Assembly: GCF_010983895.1 (NCBI RefSeq)
Contig: NZ_CP048836.1
Coordinates: 3,906,001 to 3,970,000, forward strand
DNA length: 64,000 nt
Direction of reading: 5' to 3'
From: Nitrogeniibacter mangrovi
Lineage (GTDB): Bacteria > Pseudomonadota > Gammaproteobacteria > Burkholderiales > Rhodocyclaceae
Shown: positions 37,827-47,078 of the stretch, piece after piece
How the letters are laid out: every line of letters starts with the position of its first letter
How positions within the stretch are numbered: the first letter of the stretch is position 1
Notes under the pieces: model-generated
Seen by the model: only the letters and a program-made list of their open reading frames with translations
Told to the model about the DNA's origin: nothing
Database searches by the model: none
Made by a program: the position numbers and the translations under genes

Positions 37827-38300
37827 ATGAAACACGCCATGACTATTCCGATTGCACTTCTCACATGTCTATCGGCATACGCATATGCCCTGTCTCCAAT
37901 CGGCGAGGAGGCCCGCAAACGACTACTTGTCACTGACACGAAGGAGGCATCCGAAAAAATATGCACTGAAACAATTTTGAATCAGTGTACAAAAAACACA
38001 GACTGGGAGTACGTAACCGCCAACATCAAGACGTCGGTCGACGAGCACGTAGCAGTTGCCGACAAGGGAGTCAAGATTTCAAAGGGCCAAGTTCGCTACG
38101 ATTACGACTGCAATCGCACTGAGCACTGGTATGTGGTAGGTCAGAAGTCAGGTGACAAGCAACATTCCCAAGCCGCACACATTGTCGCCAACTATGTCTT
38201 AGTCGACGACCTATTCATGGTCGCACATATTCTTCACGAAAATAAGATCGGGAATTGCGGAAATGTCATTGAGCAGAAATTGAAGAGCTACCAACAATAG
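37827..38300 (+). CDS. Exported hypothetical protein (157 aa)
   Basis: GGAG lies 6 bases before ATG 37827; earlier in-frame starts (37806 TTG, 37815 ATG) are less well placed. A signal peptide (MTIPIALLTCLSAYAYA) precedes a domain with four cysteines (KICTETILNQC, YDYDCN, KIGNCG), likely two disulfides. AT-rich relative to its neighbours. I do not recognise the family. Confidence 0.6.
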   Translation: MKHAMTIPIALLTCLSAYAYALSPIGEEARKRLLVTDTKEASEKICTETILNQCTKNTDWEYVTANIKTSVDEHVAVADKGVKISKGQVRYDYDCNRTEHWYVVGQKSGDKQHSQAAHIVANYVLVDDLFMVAHILHENKIGNCGNVIEQKLKSYQQ

Positions 38301-38415
38301 ATCATTCAATTTTTCACAAAAATACACAGGGCCGCAACAACTGGGGACGGACCACGGTTTCCCGCCCGCTTCGGGGTCACAACCGAAAAGACAACCGAGG
38401 CAGTTTTGCTTCCCA

Positions 38416-39603
38416 TCACGCAAACGCATTCATCAGCGCAACGAGATCTGTCTGCCGCCGGGCTTCGGTCTTTGAAAACACACTTTTGAGGTGCGTCCGC
38501 GCCGTGTTCTCGGTGATCGATTCGGATTCGCAATGTTCCTTCACCGTCATGCCACGGGCCAGCGCCTGACAGATCCTCAATTCCGCTGGTGTGAGCTGGT
38601 AGTGGCGGGAGAACAGGGTCCATCGGGGTGTCGGCTCGCGGCTCGGATCGCGGATGGTGACGAGAATTCTTGCCGGATTCAGCGCCAGAACGGCGCGGTG
38701 CTTGGGTATGGGAAGCACACTCACGATGCTGATCGCGCCGGTGCGAACCGAACGGACCACGGTTGCGCCCCCCTCCGGCGTTCCCGCAAGGCCGGCCGCA
38801 CGCTGCAAGCACGTTTGCAGTTCCGCATCGTCTTTCGGCAACGTGGCGCGCAAGCAGCCTCCCCTGACCGCAATTCCGTGCTCTTCCGCAAGCATGCTCT
38901 CGGCGACGGTGTTTGCATGGAGCACCCGCCCGTTCGCAGCGAGCACAACGGCGCCGGAGGCCAGCGCTTCGAGGGTATCGGCTGCGAGCGCGGCACCATG
39001 CATGGGCCCTGAAAGCTCGGTGGCCAAACAGACGGCCCGGCGCAGGTGAGGCAGCAAGGCGGCGAGCAGTTCTTTGTGCGCGTCGCCGAATCCCTTGTGA
39101 CGTGGGCTGCCATGAAACGCGACACTGAGATCGATCGCACCGGCGTGAGTCGGGATTCTCGTGTCGCTAGCAATGACGTGGTAGGTGTCGACCTTGGTCA
39201 GATAATCGTTGTAGAACTCGGAGCGCTCGAACGATCGCCGATCGACGAGTTCCTCGCCCACGACGATGCCGGTTTCTCCATCGACTTCGATGGCACGCGC
39301 GGTATGCCACCAGATATCGACATCGATGTAGTGTGCGACGTATTCGTCGAAGACGGAGGTATCCAGATTGTGGATGTAACTGAGCCCACCTTCTGGCGGA
39401 GCGAGTTTGGGCGTGAAGAACAGGGCGGAGTGCGCATTGAATCGAGTGGCAATACACGCCAGAACGTCTGCCAGGGCTTGGGGGTCGACCGCGGACTCGT
39501 AGATGCGGCCTATCACCGCGCCGATGTCATTCGGATCCAGTGAGATTCTATCCATGGAGAATGCAATCGCAGAGCCCGCAGACGCTTTAAGCATAGTCTC
39601 CAT
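38416..39603 (-). CDS. LuxR-type transcriptional regulator
   Basis: About 395 residues. The N-terminal two thirds are a sensor-like region (IGRIYESAVDPQALADVLACIATRFNAHSALFF, FDEYVAHYIDVDIWW, HLRRAVCLA, then a PAS-like ASGAVVLAANGRVLHAN), and the C-terminus is a LuxR HTH (YQLTPAELRICQALARGMTVKEHCE ... ARTHLKSVFSKTEARRQTDLVALM). Possible starts are GTG 39651, ATG 39603 and ATG 39555; none has a good Shine-Dalgarno sequence. A truncated relative lies at 36148. The ligand and targets are unknown. Confidence 0.8.
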   Translation of the reverse strand: METMLKASAGSAIAFSMDRISLDPNDIGAVIGRIYESAVDPQALADVLACIATRFNAHSALFFTPKLAPPEGGLSYIHNLDTSVFDEYVAHYIDVDIWWHTARAIEVDGETGIVVGEELVDRRSFERSEFYNDYLTKVDTYHVIASDTRIPTHAGAIDLSVAFHGSPRHKGFGDAHKELLAALLPHLRRAVCLATELSGPMHGAALAADTLEALASGAVVLAANGRVLHANTVAESMLAEEHGIAVRGGCLRATLPKDDAELQTCLQRAAGLAGTPEGGATVVRSVRTGAISIVSVLPIPKHRAVLALNPARILVTIRDPSREPTPRWTLFSRHYQLTPAELRICQALARGMTVKEHCESESITENTARTHLKSVFSKTEARRQTDLVALMNAFA

Positions 39604-39651
39604 CGCGGGCGGTGTCGAACATCGATCTGCGCGAAGCCCGAAGCGGTTCAC

Positions 39652-40020
39652 ACCAGGCCGCTAGGGGGTAACTGAGCGGGGTAACTAAGGGTTCGATCTA
39701 GTATTGTTGCATCCATTCTGTTTGGTGTAAGGCAGTGACGGAACGCGAACCGAACGGCTCCTCGCCCCAGGAACCTGCCGCCCAGGTCGCGAAGGCTTGG
39801 CTAACAGCAACGGGTCGGGAGTTGGCATTCGCCGCGCCCAAACCAGTCGTTCGCACATGGCCTGGGCTGAACGGCAGTTAACGATCCTATTGCGGCCCAA
39901 TTGGTCGTGATGCCTTGACGGCTGTTCAGGCCGAAAGTGCTTACTATTCCCGGGGCAGTCCATGCCGACGGTCTGCGAAACGCTGATTTCCGTGGTCCTG
40001 CTTCTAGCGCATAGCTACGG
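39652..40020. other. Gene-free spacer between LuxR gene and Wadjet operon
   Basis: About 370 bases. Short frames on the minus strand (for example 39801-40037) have no recognisable motifs or start signals. GGGGTAACTGAGCGGGGTAA at 39664-39683 contains a short direct repeat. I see no clear terminator for the operon that ends at 40021. Confidence 0.4.
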
Positions 40021-41109
40021 TTAGTTGAGAATCGCACTCATCACCTTGTCGTCTAGACACTCCTGGTCGATTCCTCGAGAGGAGCAAGCGTGTGCGAGGA
40101 TCTGCGCCTCCGGGTCGTCAGCAAATTCGTCAGGCCTCAATTCCATTTGCCCTTGCTTTCCCGTAGCTGAGACATAGGGGTGCCCCAAGCCAGCCTCCAA
40201 GCGCGCGAGCATTGGCCCGTATAGTTTGCTGAGCTTCAGATGTGGGATACGTGCCTTCAATCGCCGGTAGATGCGCAGGCCCTCCAAATCGAGATCGCCC
40301 CAGAACGATATGTTTGGGTTGCTGAGCATGGCGCCGATCGCCGGAGGCGCCCCGAATCGCGTGAGTTGCACAAGCTCACTCGCCCGCGCCTCCACCAGCC
40401 CGGCCAGCTGCCGACCATAGGCGTCGGTGTCGCGCGACAGCCCGTACCCGAAGGTCACGATCAACCCGTACCGGTCAGCAATACCTGCTTCCACGGCCAG
40501 CTCAAAGGCCCACGGATTTTCGATCAGAATTATCTCAATGGGCGCCTCGGGGCCAGCAGTCACCACATATGGGATCTGCTCTTTCAGGGCGCCAAGACTA
40601 GGCGCGATCGCGTATCGGACTCCCACAGGAAGTTGGCCAAGCATCTTGGACGAACTCATCAGATGATGGGCACTCACCAAAAATTGCGGACGCGCTTCGT
40701 CAGATTGGACCATATCGCGCAGTGCGAGCAGTGCTCGCGCCACGGTGGCCAGATCCGCAACCTCCATGCCGTCCAGGGCCGCGTGGGCGTCGCGCAGCAG
40801 ATCCCGGTCCTCCGGCGAAGCATCGATCTGCTCGAGAGCGAAATTCCACCGCCTCAGCGACTCCGGATCTGGCGCCACGGGCCGATCTGCCTTGATGATC
40901 ACTCGGGCGAACGGCTCACCGGTGGACGCCACCCCTTCGAGCCAATCCATTTCACGAAGCCGTGCCATGACTCGCCGCACCTCGTGCTCGTGCAGTCCTG
41001 TCTTGGCAGCGAGTCTATTCAGCAATCCGCCCGGCTGCAGGTGTTTGCGGTCGCCCAGCCGATGCCACAGAGCCTCCTGAACGATGGGTAGGTTCTTCTC
41101 AACGCTCAT
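40021..41109 (-). CDS. jetD: JetD, Wadjet nuclease subunit (DUF3322/DUF2220, Toprim)
   Basis: A 362-residue protein. The N-terminal part is a winged-helix region (LLNRLAAKTGLHEHEVRRVMARLREMDWLEGV) and arm; the C-terminal part is a topoisomerase VI A-like Toprim domain with ILIENPWAFELA and the metal-binding GDLDLEG (Asp272, Asp274). In Wadjet, JetD cuts closed-circular plasmid DNA after JetABC loop extrusion. It is the last gene of the operon, its start overlapping the JetC stop by four bases. Confidence 0.85.
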   Translation of the reverse strand: MSVEKNLPIVQEALWHRLGDRKHLQPGGLLNRLAAKTGLHEHEVRRVMARLREMDWLEGVASTGEPFARVIIKADRPVAPDPESLRRWNFALEQIDASPEDRDLLRDAHAALDGMEVADLATVARALLALRDMVQSDEARPQFLVSAHHLMSSSKMLGQLPVGVRYAIAPSLGALKEQIPYVVTAGPEAPIEIILIENPWAFELAVEAGIADRYGLIVTFGYGLSRDTDAYGRQLAGLVEARASELVQLTRFGAPPAIGAMLSNPNISFWGDLDLEGLRIYRRLKARIPHLKLSKLYGPMLARLEAGLGHPYVSATGKQGQMELRPDEFADDPEAQILAHACSSRGIDQECLDDKVMSAILN

Positions 41110-44100
41110 AGCGTCGCGGCCGCTGGGAGCTGAATCGCATGGAAGGTCGCAATGCCGGCGTGGCCGTTCTCATCGGTTTCAGAGACACGATGGTGATAGC
41201 TTGAGGATCGCATATAGCGACCGCTCATCTCGCGCGCCATCACCAGCGCCGGGAAGCGGGTGAAGTCGTTGTCATATGCCGGGTCATGGCCGGTGATGAT
41301 CAACTGAAAATTGCCGATCGACTCCTCGATACCGGCCAGGGTCGAATCGATCAGCTTCTTGTCGGATAGGTGTGAGAAGGCCCCGTCCAGAATGGTGAAA
41401 GAGGTCATCTTGTCCCGAAGCCGCTTGCGCTTAGCGCTATCCACGGTCTCCCGGCGAATCTCACGTTCGTTGATGAATTCGGCAAGCTTACGAATCCACA
41501 GGAATGTGATGGCCACCCCTTGCCCTGAGCTGGCCATGTTCGGTTGCATCTCGAGCGGCCTGGAACTCATTGCCGGTAGTACCAATCTGATTCGAGGCTT
41601 GATCACCACGCGCTTGTAGAACATCTCGCGAATACGTTCACGCTGTCCAACACGGACCTTGCTGAGCACAACTTCCGACATCGTGTCCTGCAATGTTTCG
41701 CTGCCCTCAATCTCCTCGACCATCGAGATGACTTCCTCAAGCAGTGCTCTCATCCCCTCGGCATCTATGGTCGTAGCGTCGATGTCGAACCCGGCCTGCT
41801 GAGTACCCGTGCGGCCGTCCGTCTTCGGCGCGAACACGCGCTTGAGGGTCTTCAGGTTCGATGGCAATCGCAGCGTGAAGTTAGCCAGCCACTCACCTAG
41901 ACCATTCCTCTCTTTGTCCAGGTATTCACCGGCCAGGGTGTTCGCCTTCTTGTTCTCAGCGAACGACTCGCGTGACGCATCGAGCATCGCCAGAATCACG
42001 TCTGGCGCCATTTTGGCCTGCTCCAACTGCACCCGGGCCACGTCCGGTAGTTTTGCGAATGGGTCGGTGAGTAGCGCGTCGATGTCCTTCTCCAGCTGCT
42101 GGCGACTCGATTGGAGCGTCTTTTGCGTGTCACTCAACCTCCTCTGCAAGTCAGCACTTTCGGCTCCAGAGACTTCATCGCAAAATTGACGCATCTCATC
42201 GCCAAGCTCGTTCAAGTCGATGCCTGACCGCCACTCTTTCGCGTAGTTATAGAGCGCCCGCCCCTCCAGGTCTGCCAAGGAGACTTGCGCCGGTTCGCCG
42301 AGGACATCACTTAGGTCCCGGTGCGCCCTCCGAAAGCCCAGAATGGACTCGTCGATCTTGAAACGAGCCTCGACCAGGCCCGCTTTTTCGCATTCCATCG
42401 CGTTGATCTCGGCCTGCAGATCCTTCCGCTCACCCTCGATGTCGGACAGTTTCGCGGTGATGCCCTCCAGCCTCCTGGAGATGTCTGCAAGCTGCTGCGC
42501 GCCGTCCGAGGAAACAAACATGGCTGCTGCCTCGAAGTCGAACTGGTCGCGCATCTGGGCCCGATCGCGCTGTTGCACCAGCACCTCGCGGTGCAGCTTT
42601 GCCCCTTGCATAAATTCGCGGCCATAATTAGGGTCATCCAGGAACGCCTGAATGCGCCTCAATGGACCGGACTGCTCAAGCCAGTCTTTGCGTGCGTTGT
42701 TGGCTGCAGCGCCGGCATCGTCCTTCGCCTGCTCCAGATCCGTCGCACTGCTTTTGGCAACTTGACGCGCTTCCTTGGCACCAGCTTCCAACTGCCTCCG
42801 CGTCTCAGAAAGTTCGCGCAGCGCCTCAATGCTCTTACCGGCGAGCAGCCGCTCGAGCTCAAGCGCTGCCTTGATCATCGCGATCGCCTCAGGACTCGCG
42901 CGTCGTTTGAGACGGGGCTCGGCCTCGCGACATTGCTCGAGCACGGCGACGAGTCGGGTCTGGACTGCGGGTACCTCACGCTCAATCGCCGATGCCGCTT
43001 GCCGGGCGATGGCTTCAAGCTCAACCCTCTGCTCAAGCGCTTCCTCCGCGTCGCTCACCTCTTGTAGCTCGGTTTCAAGTTGCTCGATCGTCGCTTCGAG
43101 CCGCTCAATAGCCATCTCGAAAGGCCCCCACTCTGCACCGGCGGCCAAACCAAAGAGTTGCTCCAGACCCCTCATAGCCCTGATGCTAGCCAGCGCCTCC
43201 TGGCTACTGCGTGCCTCATGTCGTGGCATGTCGGCTTCGAGTTGGTTGATCTTGGTGCGCAAGAGCTCCGCCTGAGCGGGTATTCCATCGCCAATTGCGC
43301 GCCTGGCGCGCTCGGCGTCGAACACCAGATCATCGTCCTCCGCCAGCAGGGCCAAGCCCGCGAGTGCCTCGTCGAGCCGCCTCTGCGTCTGACCGATCTG
43401 GGCGTCCAGCTCCCGTTTCTCCCGCTCGACCAGACCAGGATCAAGGAGACACTCAACAGCACGAGTCGTCACTCCAGTGAAGAGGCTTCGCGCAATCCCC
43501 TCGTCCAGACGGATCTCGGTTCGCTCACAGAACGACTTCAGCGCCACCGCTTCAAAGACCACGGCCTCAACCTTCTGCTCGGCCAGCCGGCGCGCTGCCG
43601 CCGCGGCCATGTGCCGGTCATCGAAAACAGGCGAGAACAGCAAGGCAGAAAACAGCGTGAGAACGGCCGATGAGCGATCCTGCGACAGCCCGAGCGACTG
43701 GACGAACTCGTACAGCGGACGGCATCCGGATCCGGCGATCTGGCCGACCCGCCTAGCGATCTCGCCGGGTGCCACAGGCGCGATGTCCAGCGTCCGTCGT
43801 TGTGTGTGTAGCTCAGCAATGACCCGGCTGGCTTCTTCCTTTTCGCGTTGCAGCTCTTGTCTGCGAATGTCCCTAGAGGACAGCCACGCTCCTGGAGTCA
43901 TTTCGGGCACGCGGGCCGCGAAGCGTTGTATGGCGACCTCGTCGTCCTCGATCTTCGCCAGCGCCTGACGATCTCGGGCCAGATTACTCCTTGCGGCATC
44001 TGCCGCCGCGGTCACGGACTTCTCAAGCCCTTGGGTGTTCTCGTTGGCGAACAGCGCGTGGAAACCGGCTGCTGCCGGCAGCTCCCTTCGCGCATTGGCC

Positions 44101-46256
44101 TGATCTGCGCGACTACGGTCGATGTCTTTGTGCAAGGCGGCGCGCAGTCCGGAAAGCGCCTTCTTCCTGGCGTCGCGCTCGGAGAGCCATGCAGCCGGAG
44201 CGATGCCGGGATGCTGCTCATCAAAGGTGGCGATCGCTTGGATGTCGCCCTCGATTTTGGCCAACTCGACCCGGCAGTCACCCATCGATGACGCATTCTC
44301 TTCCATCTCACGAGTGACGGCCTCAACCAGGCCATGGGGCGACTCACCCTCAAAAATGCCCTCGTAGCCTTTTGCCTCCTTGGCGTGCAGTTCGACCGAA
44401 TTGAGCTGATCAGACATCTCACGAAAGGCTTTTACGCTCGCCTCGTGTTCGGCCTCTCGCGTAGCGAGTTCCTTGCGTGCGAGCTCGAGTGATTGCCCTA
44501 CGCGCTGGAACTGTTCCGCGGCCTCCTTGTCTGCTCGTTCCAGGGCGCTGGCCAACTCCGCCGGAACTGCGTCAGGATGCATTGCCGTGAACGCAGCCCA
44601 CTCCTCGAAGACGGGCGTTTGCGTGGCCACAACCCGGTCGTGCTCGTTCAGCGCCGTTTCAGCGGCTGCGGCATCCGCCTTGACCTGCTGCCCAGTCGCC
44701 CTGGGATCATCCAATTCGTCTTGAGTGAAGATACCTCGCCGGTGCATGGCGTCCAACACGGACGAACCTGTCTCATATCGACTCTGCTCGTCTTCGGCCT
44801 CCTTTTTCAGCCGCTTTTGCGTCACTTCAGTGGCGTCGTGGCCAGCGATCGTCTCCTTATTCTGCGCAATCTTGGCTTCAATCGTCCGCAAACGGCGTCG
44901 GACCGGATTGGTGTCGCAGGTCAACTGAACCCACTTGAAACCGTCCGAAATGGCTCTCAACGCGGTTTCCGTAGTCCAGTCTCCCCTGAATGCCGCTGTT
45001 CTTCCGATGAGCTCCAACGCAGCGTCCCGGTTGTAGAGCTTGGACTTTGGCCCAGGCCTGCGCGCTGTAGGAGATGAATTATCACAAGTAATTTCAATAA
45101 CTTGCGAACTTGATGCCGTCGTGGGGTGAATGCTGTTGCGTTCAGCGCGCTGATTCACTGCCCTGGGCTCTTCACCTGAAAAACTTGCCAGCCCGCGATC
45201 CGTCAGCCACCAGCTGCCGTTCTGCAGGACAAAGTGTTCGTAGAACCGCGGATCGGAGGGCGACGGCGCCCGGGGCACACCCGGCACAGGATCGGTGACC
45301 AGCACATCCTCCAGAGCCTTGAGGTCCACGGAGAGCATCTGTCGGTGCTCCTCAACGGCGGCCCTCGCCTCGCGCATTTTCTCCGCCATGGCGTTTAGGC
45401 TCTCGAACCGCTTGAGAATTAGCTCGGCCGCGTCGAGGTCACGTTTGACTTGCCGAGTCCGGCGTAGCGCAACCACAACACTGCGCGACTTCTCGTAGAT
45501 GGTGTCTTCGATGCCTTTCTCCCCCTCCTCGGCATAGCTTCCCATCACTTCTGAGAGCAGCTCTGGCGCCAAATGCTTGTAGAACAGGGCTTCGCTGTAA
45601 TTCTCACCGCGTCGGCCGCCAACATCGAAATAGGTGCTCGAGCCTTCGGCGCCCTTGGCCAGCTGATAGGTCAGCTGCTGTTGAAGCGAGGACATATCGA
45701 AGTTCTCGCCCACCAGGCGCCTCCACTCCTCGAAGCGCCTCTCCCGGGTTGATGCAGGGAAGATGCCGTTTTGCTCTTGGAGCGCAGTCACGAAATCATT
45801 CTTGCTCACCAACTTGACGGTTCGATCGCGGCGGTGCGCGATCGGGCAATCGTCGAAGGTGCCGTTGTAGGCGTAGAAATCCCACTGCGCTCCGTCGCCT
45901 GCGTTTCCATAGATCCCGAACACCATGTGATCGCCGTCTGAAGGCCCCAACTGGTCCATCAGCAGATCTTCTTGGCGCGCATTGCGTTTGGTGATTTCGA
46001 TCCGAAAATGTGTAAAGGCTGGGTCAGACGGCGGCGCGCAGTGCATGCTCCTAATGTTTGCGAGCGAATTTCGATGCCACGTGAGCATCGCGAACAGCGC
46101 GAGGACCATTGTGCTTTTGCCACGGCCATTCGGAAAGTTTAAGGCCGCGTGGAAGCCGCCGAGCAGGAAGCGCTCGAAGCGCCAATCAGGCGACCAGGGC
46201 AGCCGCCGAGTGTGGTTCATGAAGTTGGATACTTCAATGGCATGAATCAGCGGCAT
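41106..46256 (-). CDS. jetC: JetC, Wadjet SMC-like ATPase (MukB-like, very long)
   Basis: A 1716-residue SMC-family protein. Head: Walker A FPNGRGKST (41-49) and, at the far C-terminus, signature-like SSGQG (1576-1580), Walker B FTILD with Asp1624, and a His-loop IITGHD. Two long coiled-coil arms lie between. An extra globular block (about 290-440, including DPRFYEHFVLQNGSWWLTDRG) interrupts the first arm. The residue after Walker B Asp is Gly instead of the usual catalytic Glu (LDGAFSHLSD). JetC extrudes DNA loops with JetA and JetB. Its length exceeds usual bacterial SMC (about 1200) and MukB (about 1490). Confidence 0.85.
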   Translation of the reverse strand: MPLIHAIEVSNFMNHTRRLPWSPDWRFERFLLGGFHAALNFPNGRGKSTMVLALFAMLTWHRNSLANIRSMHCAPPSDPAFTHFRIEITKRNARQEDLLMDQLGPSDGDHMVFGIYGNAGDGAQWDFYAYNGTFDDCPIAHRRDRTVKLVSKNDFVTALQEQNGIFPASTRERRFEEWRRLVGENFDMSSLQQQLTYQLAKGAEGSSTYFDVGGRRGENYSEALFYKHLAPELLSEVMGSYAEEGEKGIEDTIYEKSRSVVVALRRTRQVKRDLDAAELILKRFESLNAMAEKMREARAAVEEHRQMLSVDLKALEDVLVTDPVPGVPRAPSPSDPRFYEHFVLQNGSWWLTDRGLASFSGEEPRAVNQRAERNSIHPTTASSSQVIEITCDNSSPTARRPGPKSKLYNRDAALELIGRTAAFRGDWTTETALRAISDGFKWVQLTCDTNPVRRRLRTIEAKIAQNKETIAGHDATEVTQKRLKKEAEDEQSRYETGSSVLDAMHRRGIFTQDELDDPRATGQQVKADAAAAETALNEHDRVVATQTPVFEEWAAFTAMHPDAVPAELASALERADKEAAEQFQRVGQSLELARKELATREAEHEASVKAFREMSDQLNSVELHAKEAKGYEGIFEGESPHGLVEAVTREMEENASSMGDCRVELAKIEGDIQAIATFDEQHPGIAPAAWLSERDARKKALSGLRAALHKDIDRSRADQANARRELPAAAGFHALFANENTQGLEKSVTAAADAARSNLARDRQALAKIEDDEVAIQRFAARVPEMTPGAWLSSRDIRRQELQREKEEASRVIAELHTQRRTLDIAPVAPGEIARRVGQIAGSGCRPLYEFVQSLGLSQDRSSAVLTLFSALLFSPVFDDRHMAAAAARRLAEQKVEAVVFEAVALKSFCERTEIRLDEGIARSLFTGVTTRAVECLLDPGLVEREKRELDAQIGQTQRRLDEALAGLALLAEDDDLVFDAERARRAIGDGIPAQAELLRTKINQLEADMPRHEARSSQEALASIRAMRGLEQLFGLAAGAEWGPFEMAIERLEATIEQLETELQEVSDAEEALEQRVELEAIARQAASAIEREVPAVQTRLVAVLEQCREAEPRLKRRASPEAIAMIKAALELERLLAGKSIEALRELSETRRQLEAGAKEARQVAKSSATDLEQAKDDAGAAANNARKDWLEQSGPLRRIQAFLDDPNYGREFMQGAKLHREVLVQQRDRAQMRDQFDFEAAAMFVSSDGAQQLADISRRLEGITAKLSDIEGERKDLQAEINAMECEKAGLVEARFKIDESILGFRRAHRDLSDVLGEPAQVSLADLEGRALYNYAKEWRSGIDLNELGDEMRQFCDEVSGAESADLQRRLSDTQKTLQSSRQQLEKDIDALLTDPFAKLPDVARVQLEQAKMAPDVILAMLDASRESFAENKKANTLAGEYLDKERNGLGEWLANFTLRLPSNLKTLKRVFAPKTDGRTGTQQAGFDIDATTIDAEGMRALLEEVISMVEEIEGSETLQDTMSEVVLSKVRVGQRERIREMFYKRVVIKPRIRLVLPAMSSRPLEMQPNMASSGQGVAITFLWIRKLAEFINEREIRRETVDSAKRKRLRDKMTSFTILDGAFSHLSDKKLIDSTLAGIEESIGNFQLIITGHDPAYDNDFTRFPALVMAREMSGRYMRSSSYHHRVSETDENGHAGIATFHAIQLPAAATL

Positions 46257-46259
46257 CGA

Positions 46260-47078
46260 TCAGTCCTCCTCACCAAGGTCGTAGCCCGTTACCAAAGCTT
46301 CTGCTTCTCGAACGGCACCCTTCTTCTGCGACGGCATGAGGTAGCTCAACGTCCGGTTCGCAATGGTCTCCATGTCCACGGCCGCCACCAGGGACTGTCG
46401 CCAGACGTCGTCTTCTTCTGTGCGCTCGAGCATGCCGTACTGGTGCATGAGCCGCACGAATCGAGTCACGAAGGTGGCCACCCCTGCCCTGTTCTCCCAG
46501 TAGGCGTCCCACAGCAGGCCACTCTCCCCCTCAGGTCGGCCGCTGTTACCCATGGCTTCGAGATCTTCCTTGAGCTGGGAGATGAGATGAGCTTCCTTAA
46601 AGAGCGCATCGCGCCAGCTGTAGAGGTTGCCGACGGGGCGATCGATCCGGTCATAGAAAAAGTGGTTCATCGTGAGCCAAACCCGGGCGCCCCAAAATAC
46701 GGACAGCGCCTTGTTCATCTCGACTGATTCTTCCTCCCCTGTCTCACGCCTCCTGTCGCGAAAATCGGTGAGAAAGGCACGCGTATCCACGAACGGTGGC
46801 GGGTCCTCGCCGACACGCCGGGTCAAGACGTAGAAGGTGTTGATCACCCCGCTTTGCCGAGGGATGGCGAGGTCCGCAAGCCCGTCAAGGACTCTGAGAC
46901 CAAGGCCCTGCCCTTCAAGAAATTGATCGAACTCGTCCAGCATGCCCGGCGAGCAGTCGGCGAGGATTTTTGCGGCGCGACTCTCCTCAGGGCGCTGTGA
47001 GCGCCCGAGAGGTTGCGTCGCAATTTCCCGGTACCGAAGCAACATGCCGTGCACGAAGCCTTGATCAGATGGGCTCAT
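46260..47078 (-). CDS. jetB: JetB, Wadjet KITE/MukE-like subunit
   Basis: A 272-residue, mostly helical protein placed exactly where JetB lies, overlapping jetA by 14 bases and ending three bases before jetC. Features include GMLLRYREIA, VINTFYVLTRRVGED, VEMNKALSVFWGARVWLTMNHFFYDRIDRP and ETIANRTLSYLMPSQK. KITE proteins bind the kleisin (JetA) as dimers and stabilise the SMC complex. Assignment rests on position, size and helical pattern more than on a decisive motif. Confidence 0.7.
   Translation of the reverse strand: MSPSDQGFVHGMLLRYREIATQPLGRSQRPEESRAAKILADCSPGMLDEFDQFLEGQGLGLRVLDGLADLAIPRQSGVINTFYVLTRRVGEDPPPFVDTRAFLTDFRDRRRETGEEESVEMNKALSVFWGARVWLTMNHFFYDRIDRPVGNLYSWRDALFKEAHLISQLKEDLEAMGNSGRPEGESGLLWDAYWENRAGVATFVTRFVRLMHQYGMLERTEEDDVWRQSLVAAVDMETIANRTLSYLMPSQKKGAVREAEALVTGYDLGEED

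Noticed and set aside
39801-40037. Leftward 78-codon frame beside jetD
   Set aside because: It overlaps the jetD 3' end in another frame and has no start signal or recognisable sequence.
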